Assembly (NCBI GenBank): GCA_004556455.1
Contig: SFGY01000062.1
Coordinates: 1-5,760, forward strand
From: Clostridiales bacterium
Lineage (GTDB): Bacteria > Bacillota > Clostridia > Saccharofermentanales > DTU023
DNA: 5,760 nt
Reading direction: 5' to 3'
Below the pieces are notes generated by a model. The model had not been told where the DNA came from. It did not search any database and saw only the letters and a list, made by a program, of their open reading frames with translations. Positions 1 to 5,752 of the stretch are shown in pieces (position 1 is the first letter of the stretch; each line of letters starts with the position of its first letter). Both the position numbers and the translations under genes were made by a program.

Positions 1-3000
1 GCTGCTGAAAAAGACGAGGATCAGCGCACTGCCCAACAGGAGAAAGGGATAGAGCAAGGACAGGGTTTTGACATTTTTCTCTAATGCTTGCGCTGTTATG
101 CGGATTTCTTCATCATATACGGTCGTACCAATATCAGGGATATCCAGACCGGAGTTTCCTCCCTTGCCAGAATTCTGCCGCTTGAGATTAACGTATTGCT
201 TATTGGAAATAAAACTTGCGTTATAGTTTTGAATTTCATCAATGGTGTTTTGTATGCCGCGGTTATACGCTCGTTTGACTGTGAAACTGGCCTCACAAAA
301 GACCAGGTCTTCATTTTTCTTACCATCTTTATCCACCCCGTCCAAGGCAAAAATAAAGCTCAAAGGTACGGTGATGTAGCTTTTATTACCTTCCACAATT
401 CCGGCAATAACCAGCTTTTGTTCCTTCCCTTGCGCGGACTCGAAAATCAGCTCATCTCCTGGTTTGACTTTTAATTCAGACATGAGTTCGGGATTGAGCA
501 AGGCCGGGCAGGATTGAGCCGTATATGAAAAATCCCGGCGGCTTTCGTAGGGTGAATCAAAATCTTCAACTGTCCATGACTCGGAAAGCTCATAGTCCGG
601 CTTATCCTCTCCTTCCGGCAGAAAGTCGCGGACAAGTTGGCCTCCTTCAAAATAAAAATCCTGGAGTCGCGTTATACCTTGAAGAATCAGCAATCGCCGT
701 ACGTCTTGCTGTGTACCGTCTTTACGTTGAAGTCTGAAGCGTTCACGCTCACTCAAGCTCATAAGGCTGACGTGTTCAATGGTGCCTGTCTCAAGGGCAT
801 GATCAACCATTTCTTCATAAATGTGGGGTGATCCTTTGACGACAAGTGGCGAGGCATTCTCCCAGGAAAATCGTATGTCAGAATTTTCGTAGGCCCCCTC
901 CAGAACTTTATTGTTATCTGTAAGGGTCAGAGAGAAACGGCAGAGGAAAGCCATAAGCGCGGCAGAAAGTACAAAGGTAAGAAAGGTGCGAGCGGGATTG
1001 CGGCGGTTGTACTGTGAAAGAAAACGCCGGAGGAAGATTTGAATGAATCTGGACTCTTGCTGTGGTGGAGCGTTACTCGTTCTCTGCATCTGATCTATTT
1101 TTTCCCATAGCACTTCTTGATGAAGTTCAGGGAAGAACGATGATGTATTCAGCTCCCCATCCTGGCTTTGAGTAGCTTGAGTGCCTTTATCTGTTCCAGT
1201 TCTTCCCAGCCTCTCTTTGAGCAAAGTCAGAACTGGCATTCTCAACATGATGCACAGGCCTGATCCATAAAATAACAAGAGACATATCAGGGCAACTGCA
1301 GCAAAGATCAGGATGGCTGACCAAGGCAGAATGGTTTCTGCTTTTACGCCGTTTGGAAGGGGCAGTTTAGATAACATGTCTTTGGTATTGCGGGTCACTT
1401 GAAATGCTGCAATAACGAGGGCCATGTTTATAGAAATAAAAGCAAGGCTGCCAAATGAGACGAGTAGAGGTTTTGCAATTTCACTTTTGTGAAGTCCGAG
1501 CGAACGGGCAATCGCCACGTTTTTTCTCTCAATGATCAGTAAGTAGGCTGCGGTAAGGATAAAGATAAAGATGAGGATAATGAGTGTGACTCTTGCGTTC
1601 AACTGTGTTGAAAGAAGCAGAGGTTTAACCGCTGCGTCAAAACCTTCACCATTATTTTCTACAAAGGTAATCTCCAAGCCGATTTTCGCCAGTTCTGCGG
1701 CGTGATCTTGTGTAAACGCTGCCTTATCTTCACTTGATCTCAGTACAAAGCTGTAATATGCAGGGGTGATGGAACCGTCAGGAGTTGGTGGAAAATCCTG
1801 AGGCATGAGCGAGTCAGGAATATAGACATCCATGGCCATGACCTGGGAATCACTGATACCCACAATTTCAAGGCTATAGTCAAACGCTTCAAAATCCTTA
1901 TAGCGTTCTACATCAGAATCATGGATAAATTGGATTCCAGCATAAGGTAATCGCCTCAAAATCAAGTTCAGGTGATCACCGAGCTTCAAATCGTTTTCTT
2001 GTGCCAAACGTCCAGGGATGACGCAAACCTTCCTCTTTTCCCTTGTATCTTCTTCATTCAACCAACGCCCCTCTGTCAGCGGCTTAGGATTCCACGAGGT
2101 TTCCTGCAAAAGAGGAATCGTGCTCATGTCCTTAGAAACCAGTACTCGCACGCTCTTTTGATTTTCTTCCAAAATCTGCATGATACCAAGGATGGGGGAA
2201 AAGCGGGGATCACTTACAGGGTCAACTTGTTCATCGGCCTCCAAAGGGAGATACCAGGTTTTCCCGGGGATTAATTCGCGAAGAAAAAAGTTCCAGTCGA
2301 TGGACACTTTTGACCAATCTCCATAGAAGTCTTTGCCACTGCGATAGGAAGGGTCAAAACAAATTCTGAAACTGTAGCGTTTTCCGATGGCAAGAGATTC
2401 AAGTGCTTCTGAACATTCAGGCGTCCCATCCTGTAAAAAAGCGATATGCAGGACTCTATCACTTGTAAAACGCTTGTCTCCGGCTAAAAGCTTATCAATA
2501 TCAAGGGTAAGCCATACGCCTTTATCTTTCTCTCGCTCACTGTTCTGATAGCTAAGGAGTTTCTTCGTATTGGCCTCGGTTGAGCTGTGGAGTTCGCCCT
2601 GATAAGAACTCACGGCCAATCCAGGATCATAGTCGATAGCTTTAAGCGTCCCACAAACATAAACATCATTACCTGAGAAATGCATGAAGTCAGGGAAAGG
2701 ACTCTTTTTTGTTAAAAAATGATACGTATAAAAGAAAAAGGGCAAGGTTATTCCCTTGCCCTCTTTTAAAAAACCTGCCCCCGGACGGCGTATATCCTTG
2801 ATGACGATTCGCGGATCATCTTTAAGAATTTTGATCCCTTCACTGACATCAACGTTATATGCGGCTGAGCTTTTAAGATAGCCTATTGGTCTAAAATAAA
2901 TTTTAAGTCGTTCGGTTTCACGTTCCACCATCAAACTTTGAAAAAAATTTGATGCCGCAGCAAACGTACTGGCCATGATGAGGAACATACTCAAAAGGAC

Positions 3001-3045
3001 AATCGCTCTTCTGCGGGAAAAGGATTTTATAAAAATGCTTTGCAT
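1..3045 (-). CDS. Large FtsX/MacB-type ABC transporter permease, C-terminus cut by window edge
   Basis: Membrane subunit of an ABC transporter of the FtsX/MacB (type VII) kind, which couples ATP hydrolysis in the cytoplasm to movements of extracytoplasmic domains. The frame is open from an ATG at 3045 to the left edge, giving 1015 codons without a stop. Visible order: a membrane helix at about residues 14-35, an extracytoplasmic domain of about 450 residues, helices at about 485-505, 527-548 and 575-598, a polar Gln-rich cytoplasmic linker at about 602-680, a helix at about 687-706, a second outer domain at about 715-995, and the start of another helix at 996-1015. The stretch ERKNVAIARSLGL (506-518) after the second helix is the typical FtsX-family cytoplasmic turn. 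This is the duplicated-core architecture; roughly 100 more residues with two further helices are expected. The start is supported by GAGG four bases upstream and an in-frame TGA further up with no other start between. No ATPase partner is in view. The substrate is unknown; lipoprotein, peptide or antibiotic export or a signalling role are all possible. Confidence 0.88.
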   Translation of the reverse strand, partial: MQSIFIKSFSRRRAIVLLSMFLIMASTFAAASNFFQSLMVERETERLKIYFRPIGYLKSSAAYNVDVSEGIKILKDDPRIVIKDIRRPGAGFLKEGKGITLPFFFYTYHFLTKKSPFPDFMHFSGNDVYVCGTLKAIDYDPGLAVSSYQGELHSSTEANTKKLLSYQNSEREKDKGVWLTLDIDKLLAGDKRFTSDRVLHIAFLQDGTPECSEALESLAIGKRYSFRICFDPSYRSGKDFYGDWSKVSIDWNFFLRELIPGKTWYLPLEADEQVDPVSDPRFSPILGIMQILEENQKSVRVLVSKDMSTIPLLQETSWNPKPLTEGRWLNEEDTREKRKVCVIPGRLAQENDLKLGDHLNLILRRLPYAGIQFIHDSDVERYKDFEAFDYSLEIVGISDSQVMAMDVYIPDSLMPQDFPPTPDGSITPAYYSFVLRSSEDKAAFTQDHAAELAKIGLEITFVENNGEGFDAAVKPLLLSTQLNARVTLIILIFIFILTAAYLLIIERKNVAIARSLGLHKSEIAKPLLVSFGSLAFISINMALVIAAFQVTRNTKDMLSKLPLPNGVKAETILPWSAILIFAAVALICLLLFYGSGLCIMLRMPVLTLLKERLGRTGTDKGTQATQSQDGELNTSSFFPELHQEVLWEKIDQMQRTSNAPPQQESRFIQIFLRRFLSQYNRRNPARTFLTFVLSAALMAFLCRFSLTLTDNNKVLEGAYENSDIRFSWENASPLVVKGSPHIYEEMVDHALETGTIEHVSLMSLSERERFRLQRKDGTQQDVRRLLILQGITRLQDFYFEGGQLVRDFLPEGEDKPDYELSESWTVEDFDSPYESRRDFSYTAQSCPALLNPELMSELKVKPGDELIFESAQGKEQKLVIAGIVEGNKSYITVPLSFIFALDGVDKDGKKNEDLVFCEASFTVKRAYNRGIQNTIDEIQNYNASFISNKQYVNLKRQNSGKGGNSGLDIPDIGTTVYDEEIRITAQALEKNVKTLSLLYPFLLLGSALILVFFSS

Positions 3046-3111
3046 TTTACCTCGGCCCTCGACAAAATCAAGATCAAAATATAAAAATCAAATTATCAAA
3101 AGATATAAATA

Positions 3112-3117
3112 ATTATA
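3112..3117 (-). promoter_or_regulatory. -10 element of the permease promoter
   Basis: Read on the minus strand this is a perfect TATAAT, 66 bases before the permease ATG. No good -35 hexamer lies 16-18 bases upstream: the sequence there is CGAACA-like and falls inside a 10-bp direct repeat. This suggests a promoter that needs an activator bound at the repeat. The surroundings are very AT-rich, so a chance match cannot be excluded. Confidence 0.5.
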
Positions 3118-3124
3118 TAACATA

Positions 3125-3162
3125 TGTTCGTTAATGTTCGTTAATTTTAATGATTCGTTCAA
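3125..3162. repeat. Direct repeat TGTTCGTTAA, two exact copies plus one degenerate
   Basis: TGTTCGTTAA occurs twice head to tail (3125-3134 and 3135-3144). A third version at 3151-3162, TGATTCGTTCAA, matches once two single-base insertions are allowed. On the minus strand the unit reads TTAACGAACA, and the two exact copies begin 7 bases upstream of the permease -10. Direct repeats with a spacing of about one helical turn at the -35 position are typical of sites for OmpR/PhoB-type response regulators. That reading is inference; the repeat itself is directly visible. Confidence 0.6.
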
Positions 3163-3280
3163 TAAGCAACGGCAATTTAGTAGCAGAGGCAAATAGGCCA
3201 GCGGTTCAGCCAACGTTTCAACTATTGGATGGACGACCTTTGGAATAGTGCTTCTAATGATTTTTCTTTTCTTCTTTTTT

Positions 3281-3320
3281 AAGTAACGTACTATACTGTA
3301 CGCGACTGTACTCAGACGGT
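3281..3320 (+). promoter_or_regulatory. Probable cupin promoter/operator with 10-bp phased repeats
   Basis: Written in rows of ten from 3281, the sequence lines up as four related units with consensus CNNNACTGTA. ACTGTAC appears exactly at 3295-3301 and 3305-3311. A -10-like TATACT sits inside the array at 3292-3297, 53 bases before the cupin ATG. The 20-base pyrimidine run lies where a -35 would be, and no TTGACA-like hexamer is present. A protein binding the repeats would cover the -10, so this may be an operator. The promoter call is weaker than the repeat call. Confidence 0.45.
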
Positions 3321-3349
3321 AGAAGTGTCATAAGAGAAAGGGGTCAAAC

Positions 3350-3712
3350 ATGTTCGTAAGAAAACACAGCGCCATGCGCCAGGTCGTTATTGAGCATAAT
3401 CGTGGCGGGGAGGGTAAGCACCATATCTGCCATATTCTGGATCCGGCTGAGAACCCGGCCGAGATGAACGGCAAGGGGAAGATGTTCGCCGACACTTTTC
3501 TGGAGCCTGGATCTTCGGTTGGCGTGCATGAACATAAGGGCGATACTGAGGCCTACTATTTTCTCGAAGGCAAGGGCCTTTATACCGAGGATGGCAAGAC
3601 CTGTGAGGTCGAGGCTGGTGATGTCACACTGGTGCAGGACGGCCATTCCCACGGGATAAAAAACATCGGCGAGATGCCGCTGCGCTTTATCGCGCTGATT
3701 TTGAAGAGCTGA
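3350..3712 (+). CDS. Small single-domain cupin protein with metal-binding site
   Basis: A 120-residue cytoplasmic protein consisting of one cupin beta-barrel. Cupin motif 1 is seen as G58-x-H60-x-H62-x4-E67-x6-G74. Motif 2 is seen as G90-x7-G98-x2-H101-x3-N105, with Gln96 in place of the usual proline. H60, H62, E67 and H101 supply the complete set of four metal ligands, so binding of one Fe, Mn, Zn or Ni ion is likely. The N-terminal part adds a His-rich stretch (H24, H25, H28). The start is fixed by AAGGGG (3338-3343) six bases before the ATG. Stand-alone cupins of this size include sugar-phosphate isomerase-like, oxygenase-like and ligand-sensing proteins; sequence alone does not separate these, so no reaction is assigned. 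It is followed after a gap by arsR and has no clear terminator, so some read-through is possible. Confidence 0.9.
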   Translation: MFVRKHSAMRQVVIEHNRGGEGKHHICHILDPAENPAEMNGKGKMFADTFLEPGSSVGVHEHKGDTEAYYFLEGKGLYTEDGKTCEVEAGDVTLVQDGHSHGIKNIGEMPLRFIALILKS

Positions 3713-3747
3713 AGTGATGACGCGATAATATTTGCGACAAAGGTTAG

Positions 3748-3914
3748 AAACACAGTTTAAGGCACACAGTTACGGGAACACTGTTGTGGGTACAAAGCAG
3801 GTGTTTACAGTTAAGTTTCCATAATAACGGGTACACAGTTAAGACCACATAGTTAAGGTCACAACATAATGGACAGAATATCAAGGGTACAAAATTAAGG
3901 GTGAAAAAAGAGGG
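3748..3914. repeat. Tandem array of about twelve degenerate 14-bp units
   Basis: Written in rows of 14 from 3748, the sequence stacks into twelve units with consensus GTACACAGTTAAGG. Starts are at 3748, 3762, 3776, 3790, 3804 (a 13-base unit), 3817, 3831, 3845, 3859, 3873, 3887 and 3901. The best copies are those at 3831, 3845 and 3887; those at 3790, 3859, 3873 and 3901 are the most worn. A further imperfect unit may precede at about 3733-3747. The array fills the gap between the cupin and the repressor, and its last unit supplies the AGAGGG that serves as the repressor's Shine-Dalgarno site. Several units have AAC-N3-GTT dyad character (3749-3757, for example). The period is not a multiple of three and most units contain TAA, so it is not coding. 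Iterated regulator sites or a decayed minisatellite are both possible. Confidence 0.8.
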
Positions 3915-3926
3915 ATGGTCTGAAAA

Positions 3927-4391
3927 ATGTTAGATGCGAGAGAAAGGGCCTCAGAGCAGTTGGGCGCAGGCGGCGAAGCCAGAGTGGGCGACAGTGGCCA
4001 GACGGAATGGCCGGATGCGGCAGCTGCGGCCACAGCTCCTTATCCTCATTTTGTCTGCGGGGGCAGCGTTTCGGAAAAGCTGCAGGAGCTTGCAGCGGCG
4101 ATGCCTTCGGCTGAGATCCTCGGCGATCTGGCGGATCTCTACAAGAATTTCGGCGACAGCACGCGCCTCTCTATTCTCTCGGCTCTGCGGGTTAACGAGC
4201 TCTGTGTCAGCGATCTCGCCGAACTTCTGAGCATGACGCCTTCGGCGATTTCGCACCAGCTGCGGAGTTTGCGCGATCACAACCTGATTCGCTATCGCAG
4301 AGAGGGCAAAACCGTGACGTACAGCCTTGCAGACGAGCATGTTGAGCTGATGATCGATATGGGTCTTGAGCATTTGATGGAGCTGGAGTAA
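3927..4391 (+). CDS. ArsR/SmtB-family metal-responsive transcriptional repressor
   Basis: A 154-residue winged-helix repressor that should bind DNA as a dimer and release it on binding metal. The helix-turn-helix lies at about residues 95-116 (SDLAELLSMTPSAISHQLRS), followed by the beta-wing RYRREGKTVTYSL. The C-terminal helix has D136, H138, H149 and E152, with the same spacing as the alpha5 zinc ligands D104, H106, H117 and E120 of cyanobacterial SmtB. C93 and D96 in ELCVSD match SmtB C61 and D64 of the alpha3N site, and H41/C44 in the N-terminal arm could complete it. A Zn(II) or Co(II) sensor is therefore likely. The first 40 residues form an Ala/Gly-rich extension. The start rests on AGAGGGA at 3909-3915, a long 11 bases upstream; the next in-frame ATG is codon 59, too late to keep the arm. 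No metal-efflux gene adjoins it, so its target may be itself, the cupin, the aldolase or something distant. Confidence 0.9.
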   Translation: MLDARERASEQLGAGGEARVGDSGQTEWPDAAAAATAPYPHFVCGGSVSEKLQELAAAMPSAEILGDLADLYKNFGDSTRLSILSALRVNELCVSDLAELLSMTPSAISHQLRSLRDHNLIRYRREGKTVTYSLADEHVELMIDMGLEHLMELE

Positions 4392-4458
4392 AGGCCATCG
4401 AAAAACTGGCAAAACCCCGGTAAAGTGTGGCGCTTCGCTGTGCTTTTCGCGCAAATTA

Positions 4459-4492
4459 CTTGATTGTCAAGCTGTCCCTTTTTTCGTAAGAT
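4459..4492 (+). promoter_or_regulatory. Promoter of the aldolase gene
   Basis: TTGTCA at 4464-4469 (five of six to TTGACA) and TAAGAT at 4487-4492 (four of six to TATAAT) are separated by exactly 17 bases. This predicts a transcript start near 4499 and a leader of about 76 bases. The -35 lies within a perfect inverted repeat CTTGA-TTG-TCAAG (4459-4471), which could be an operator half or chance. The promoter shows that the aldolase need not depend on read-through from the repressor gene. Confidence 0.55.
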
Positions 4493-4509
4493 AAAAGAGT
4501 CAATAGTCC

Positions 4510-4543
4510 GCTTTCAGCAGCTCACTTCAATTCTGCTGAAAGC
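4510..4543 (+). other. Perfect 11-bp inverted repeat (hairpin) in the aldolase leader
   Basis: GCTTTCAGCAG (4510-4520) and CTGCTGAAAGC (4533-4543) are perfect inverted repeats around a 12-base loop. It begins about 11 bases after the predicted transcript start and ends 21 bases before the AGGAGG of the aldolase. No T-run follows, so it is not a normal intrinsic terminator. It may be a 5' stabilising stem, a regulated leader or an operator. CTGCT of the right arm could instead pair with AGCAG at 4552-4556, giving a weaker alternative fold. Confidence 0.7.
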
Positions 4544-4575
4544 CTTAAAATAGCAGCGATGCTCAGGAGGCCAAG

Positions 4576-5457
4576 ATGAATCAAGAACAAGCTCAAAGAA
4601 TGACGAATGGCAAAGGCTTTATTGCCGCGCTGGATCAGTCCGGCGGAAGCACACCCAAGGCTCTGGCCGCTTACGGCGTTGCCGCGGACAGCTATCAGGG
4701 TGAAGACGAAATGTTTAATCTCGTGCACCAGATGAGAACCCGTATCATCACGAGTCCCGCGTTCAGTAAAGAGCATATCCTCGGCGCGATTCTCTTTGAA
4801 CAGACCATGGATCGCGAAATCGAAGGCAAAAAGACTGGAGATTATCTCTGGGATGTCAAGGGAATCGTACCCTTCCTCAAGGTCGATAAAGGCCTGGCCG
4901 CCGAAGAGAATGGCGTCCAGCTGATGAAACCCATGCCGGGTCTGGATGATCTGCTGAAACGTGCCGTTGAACGTCATATTTTTGGAACTAAAATGCGTTC
5001 CGTGATCAAAAAGGCGAGCCGCGAAGGCATTAAGGCGATTGTTGATCAGCAGTTCGAAATCGGCGAAAAAATTTCCGAGGCCGGCCTCGTGCCCATCATT
5101 GAGCCCGAAGTCGATATTCATATCGCCGATAAGGCCGAAGCCGAAGCGATTCTCAAAGAAGAGATCCTGAAGCACCTGGAAAAAGTTGAAAAGCCGGTCA
5201 TGTTGAAGCTCAGTATTCCGAGCAAGGATAATTTCTATGAGGAGCTGATCCAGCACCCGAAGGTCATGCGTGTGGTCGCGCTCTCCGGCGGTTACAGCCG
5301 CGACGAGGCCAACGAACTTCTGGCCCGCAACCATGGTCTCATTGCCAGCTTCTCCCGCGCTCTTGCGGAAGGCCTCAGTGCACAGCAGTCCGATGCGGAG
5401 TTCAACGCGATGATGAAGGATTCGGTTGACAGGATTTACGCAGCATCCATTCAGTAA
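4576..5457 (+). CDS. fda: Class I fructose-bisphosphate aldolase
   Basis: Cleaves fructose 1,6-bisphosphate to dihydroxyacetone phosphate and glyceraldehyde 3-phosphate (EC 4.1.2.13) in glycolysis, and runs in reverse in gluconeogenesis, in the cytoplasm. The 293 residues match the bacterial class I (Schiff-base) family typified by staphylococcal Fda, which is about 296 long. Signatures: GFIAALDQSGGSTPKAL (14-30, with D20), FEQTMDRE (74-81), FLKVDKGL (100-107), MKPMPGLDDLL, HIFGTKMRS (134-142), VPIIEPEVD (172-180, with E176 and E178), VMLKLSIP with the expected Schiff-base Lys211, and the phosphate-binding loop LSGGYSR (236-242). All catalytic positions I can place appear intact, and no metal is needed, unlike class II enzymes. 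AGGAGG at 4565-4570, five bases from the ATG, fixes the start. It has its own promoter and a hairpin leader, and is probably transcribed alone. Confidence 0.96.
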   Translation: MNQEQAQRMTNGKGFIAALDQSGGSTPKALAAYGVAADSYQGEDEMFNLVHQMRTRIITSPAFSKEHILGAILFEQTMDREIEGKKTGDYLWDVKGIVPFLKVDKGLAAEENGVQLMKPMPGLDDLLKRAVERHIFGTKMRSVIKKASREGIKAIVDQQFEIGEKISEAGLVPIIEPEVDIHIADKAEAEAILKEEILKHLEKVEKPVMLKLSIPSKDNFYEELIQHPKVMRVVALSGGYSRDEANELLARNHGLIASFSRALAEGLSAQQSDAEFNAMMKDSVDRIYAASIQ

Positions 5458-5470
5458 AGCTTTTTTACAG

Positions 5471-5530
5471 AACAAGTTTGGATCATAGCAAGCAAGTCTG
5501 GATCAGGCGAAGCAAGTTTGGATCCGATCC
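5471..5530. repeat. Three tandem copies of a 20-bp unit
   Basis: Units start at 5471, 5491 and 5511 with an exact 20-base period and a shared core CAAGTYTGGATC (5473-5484, 5493-5504, 5513-5524). The first and third cores are identical and the second differs by one base; the last 6 bases of each unit vary more. The array starts 13 bases after the aldolase stop. A spacing of about two helical turns would put the cores on one face of the DNA. Function unknown. Confidence 0.8.
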
Positions 5531-5570
5531 ATGCTTCAGGGGCAGATTCTCCGGGTCGCTCTGTTTTTTT
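5509..5570 (+). terminator. Possible stem-loop plus poly-T terminator after the aldolase
   Basis: GAAGCA (5509-5514) and TGCTTC (5532-5537) can pair around an inner GGATC/GATCC stem (5520-5530). Seven Ts follow at 5564-5570. The Ts lie 26 bases beyond this stem, and the sequence directly before them only forms a weak CAGA/TCTG stem, so the structure is not a textbook terminator. A T-run also follows the stop codon directly (5461-5466) but without a convincing stem. Confidence 0.3.
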
Positions 5571-5752
5571 GGAAAGGAGTGACAAAACCACGCGCTCCTG
5601 CGTATTCCTATCAGAAGTGAATTTCACCGTGGGCCTTGCAGCTGAACTTTCAACGGCAGGGTTTCATGATCCTACGTGGCTTTCAGGATGAAGTAAAAGG
5701 GTCGCCAGGCGGCCACGGCCTTGATGACCACCTTAGTCAAAGGAGCAATCTT

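Larger units (their letters stand above)
3046..3349. other. Divergent AT-rich intergenic region between permease and cupin genes
   Basis: This region of 304 bases has no plausible gene in either direction. The left part (3046-3160) is strongly AT-rich and holds the permease leader, its -10 and the TGTTCGTTAA repeats. The middle (3163-3258) has ordinary composition and I see nothing recognisable in it. A 20-base run of pure pyrimidines follows at 3261-3280, and then the 10-bp phased repeats and TATACT of the cupin promoter. The cupin Shine-Dalgarno site lies at 3338-3343. Confidence 0.7.
5458..5752. other. Intergenic region between the aldolase and the next gene
   Basis: This region of 295 bases holds the 20-bp repeats, a T7 run and then about 180 bases (5571-5752) with no recognisable gene. 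Small features in the latter part are a perfect palindrome GTGAA-T-TTCAC (5617-5627), a possible bulged stem of TTC/ATCCT with AGGAT/GAA at about 5663-5692, and a GC-rich stretch at 5701-5720. An AAGGAG at 5575-5580 is not followed by a usable start. I cannot identify a known RNA or a clear promoter here. Confidence 0.5.

Noticed and set aside
88..474. Plus-strand open frames within 88-2274
   Set aside because: All lie opposite the continuous 1015-codon permease frame, are short, and show no domain I recognise.
3344..3652. 102-codon frame antisense to the cupin gene
   Set aside because: The plus strand has complete cupin motifs and a good ribosome site, so this is a shadow.
3721..3736. Hairpin after the cupin stop as a terminator
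   Set aside because: Only about five pairs with a G-T wobble around an AT loop and no following T-run.
3748..3914. CRISPR array as an explanation for the 14-bp repeats
   Set aside because: Units are head to tail without unique spacers, are much shorter than CRISPR repeats, and no cas gene is present.
3951..4454. 167-codon frame antisense to the ArsR gene
   Set aside because: Shadow of a well-supported gene; its Arg/Ala-rich translation has no recognisable domain.
4522..5475. Long 317-codon open frame antisense to the aldolase
   Set aside because: It lies opposite a gene with clear active-site motifs, its protein shows no domain I recognise, and no convincing Shine-Dalgarno site was found. 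Long antisense frames are common opposite codon-biased genes.
5579..5620. Short GTG-started leader peptide of 13 codons
   Set aside because: The GTG overlaps the only Shine-Dalgarno-like sequence, leaving no spacing for a ribosome, and the peptide shows no attenuation pattern.
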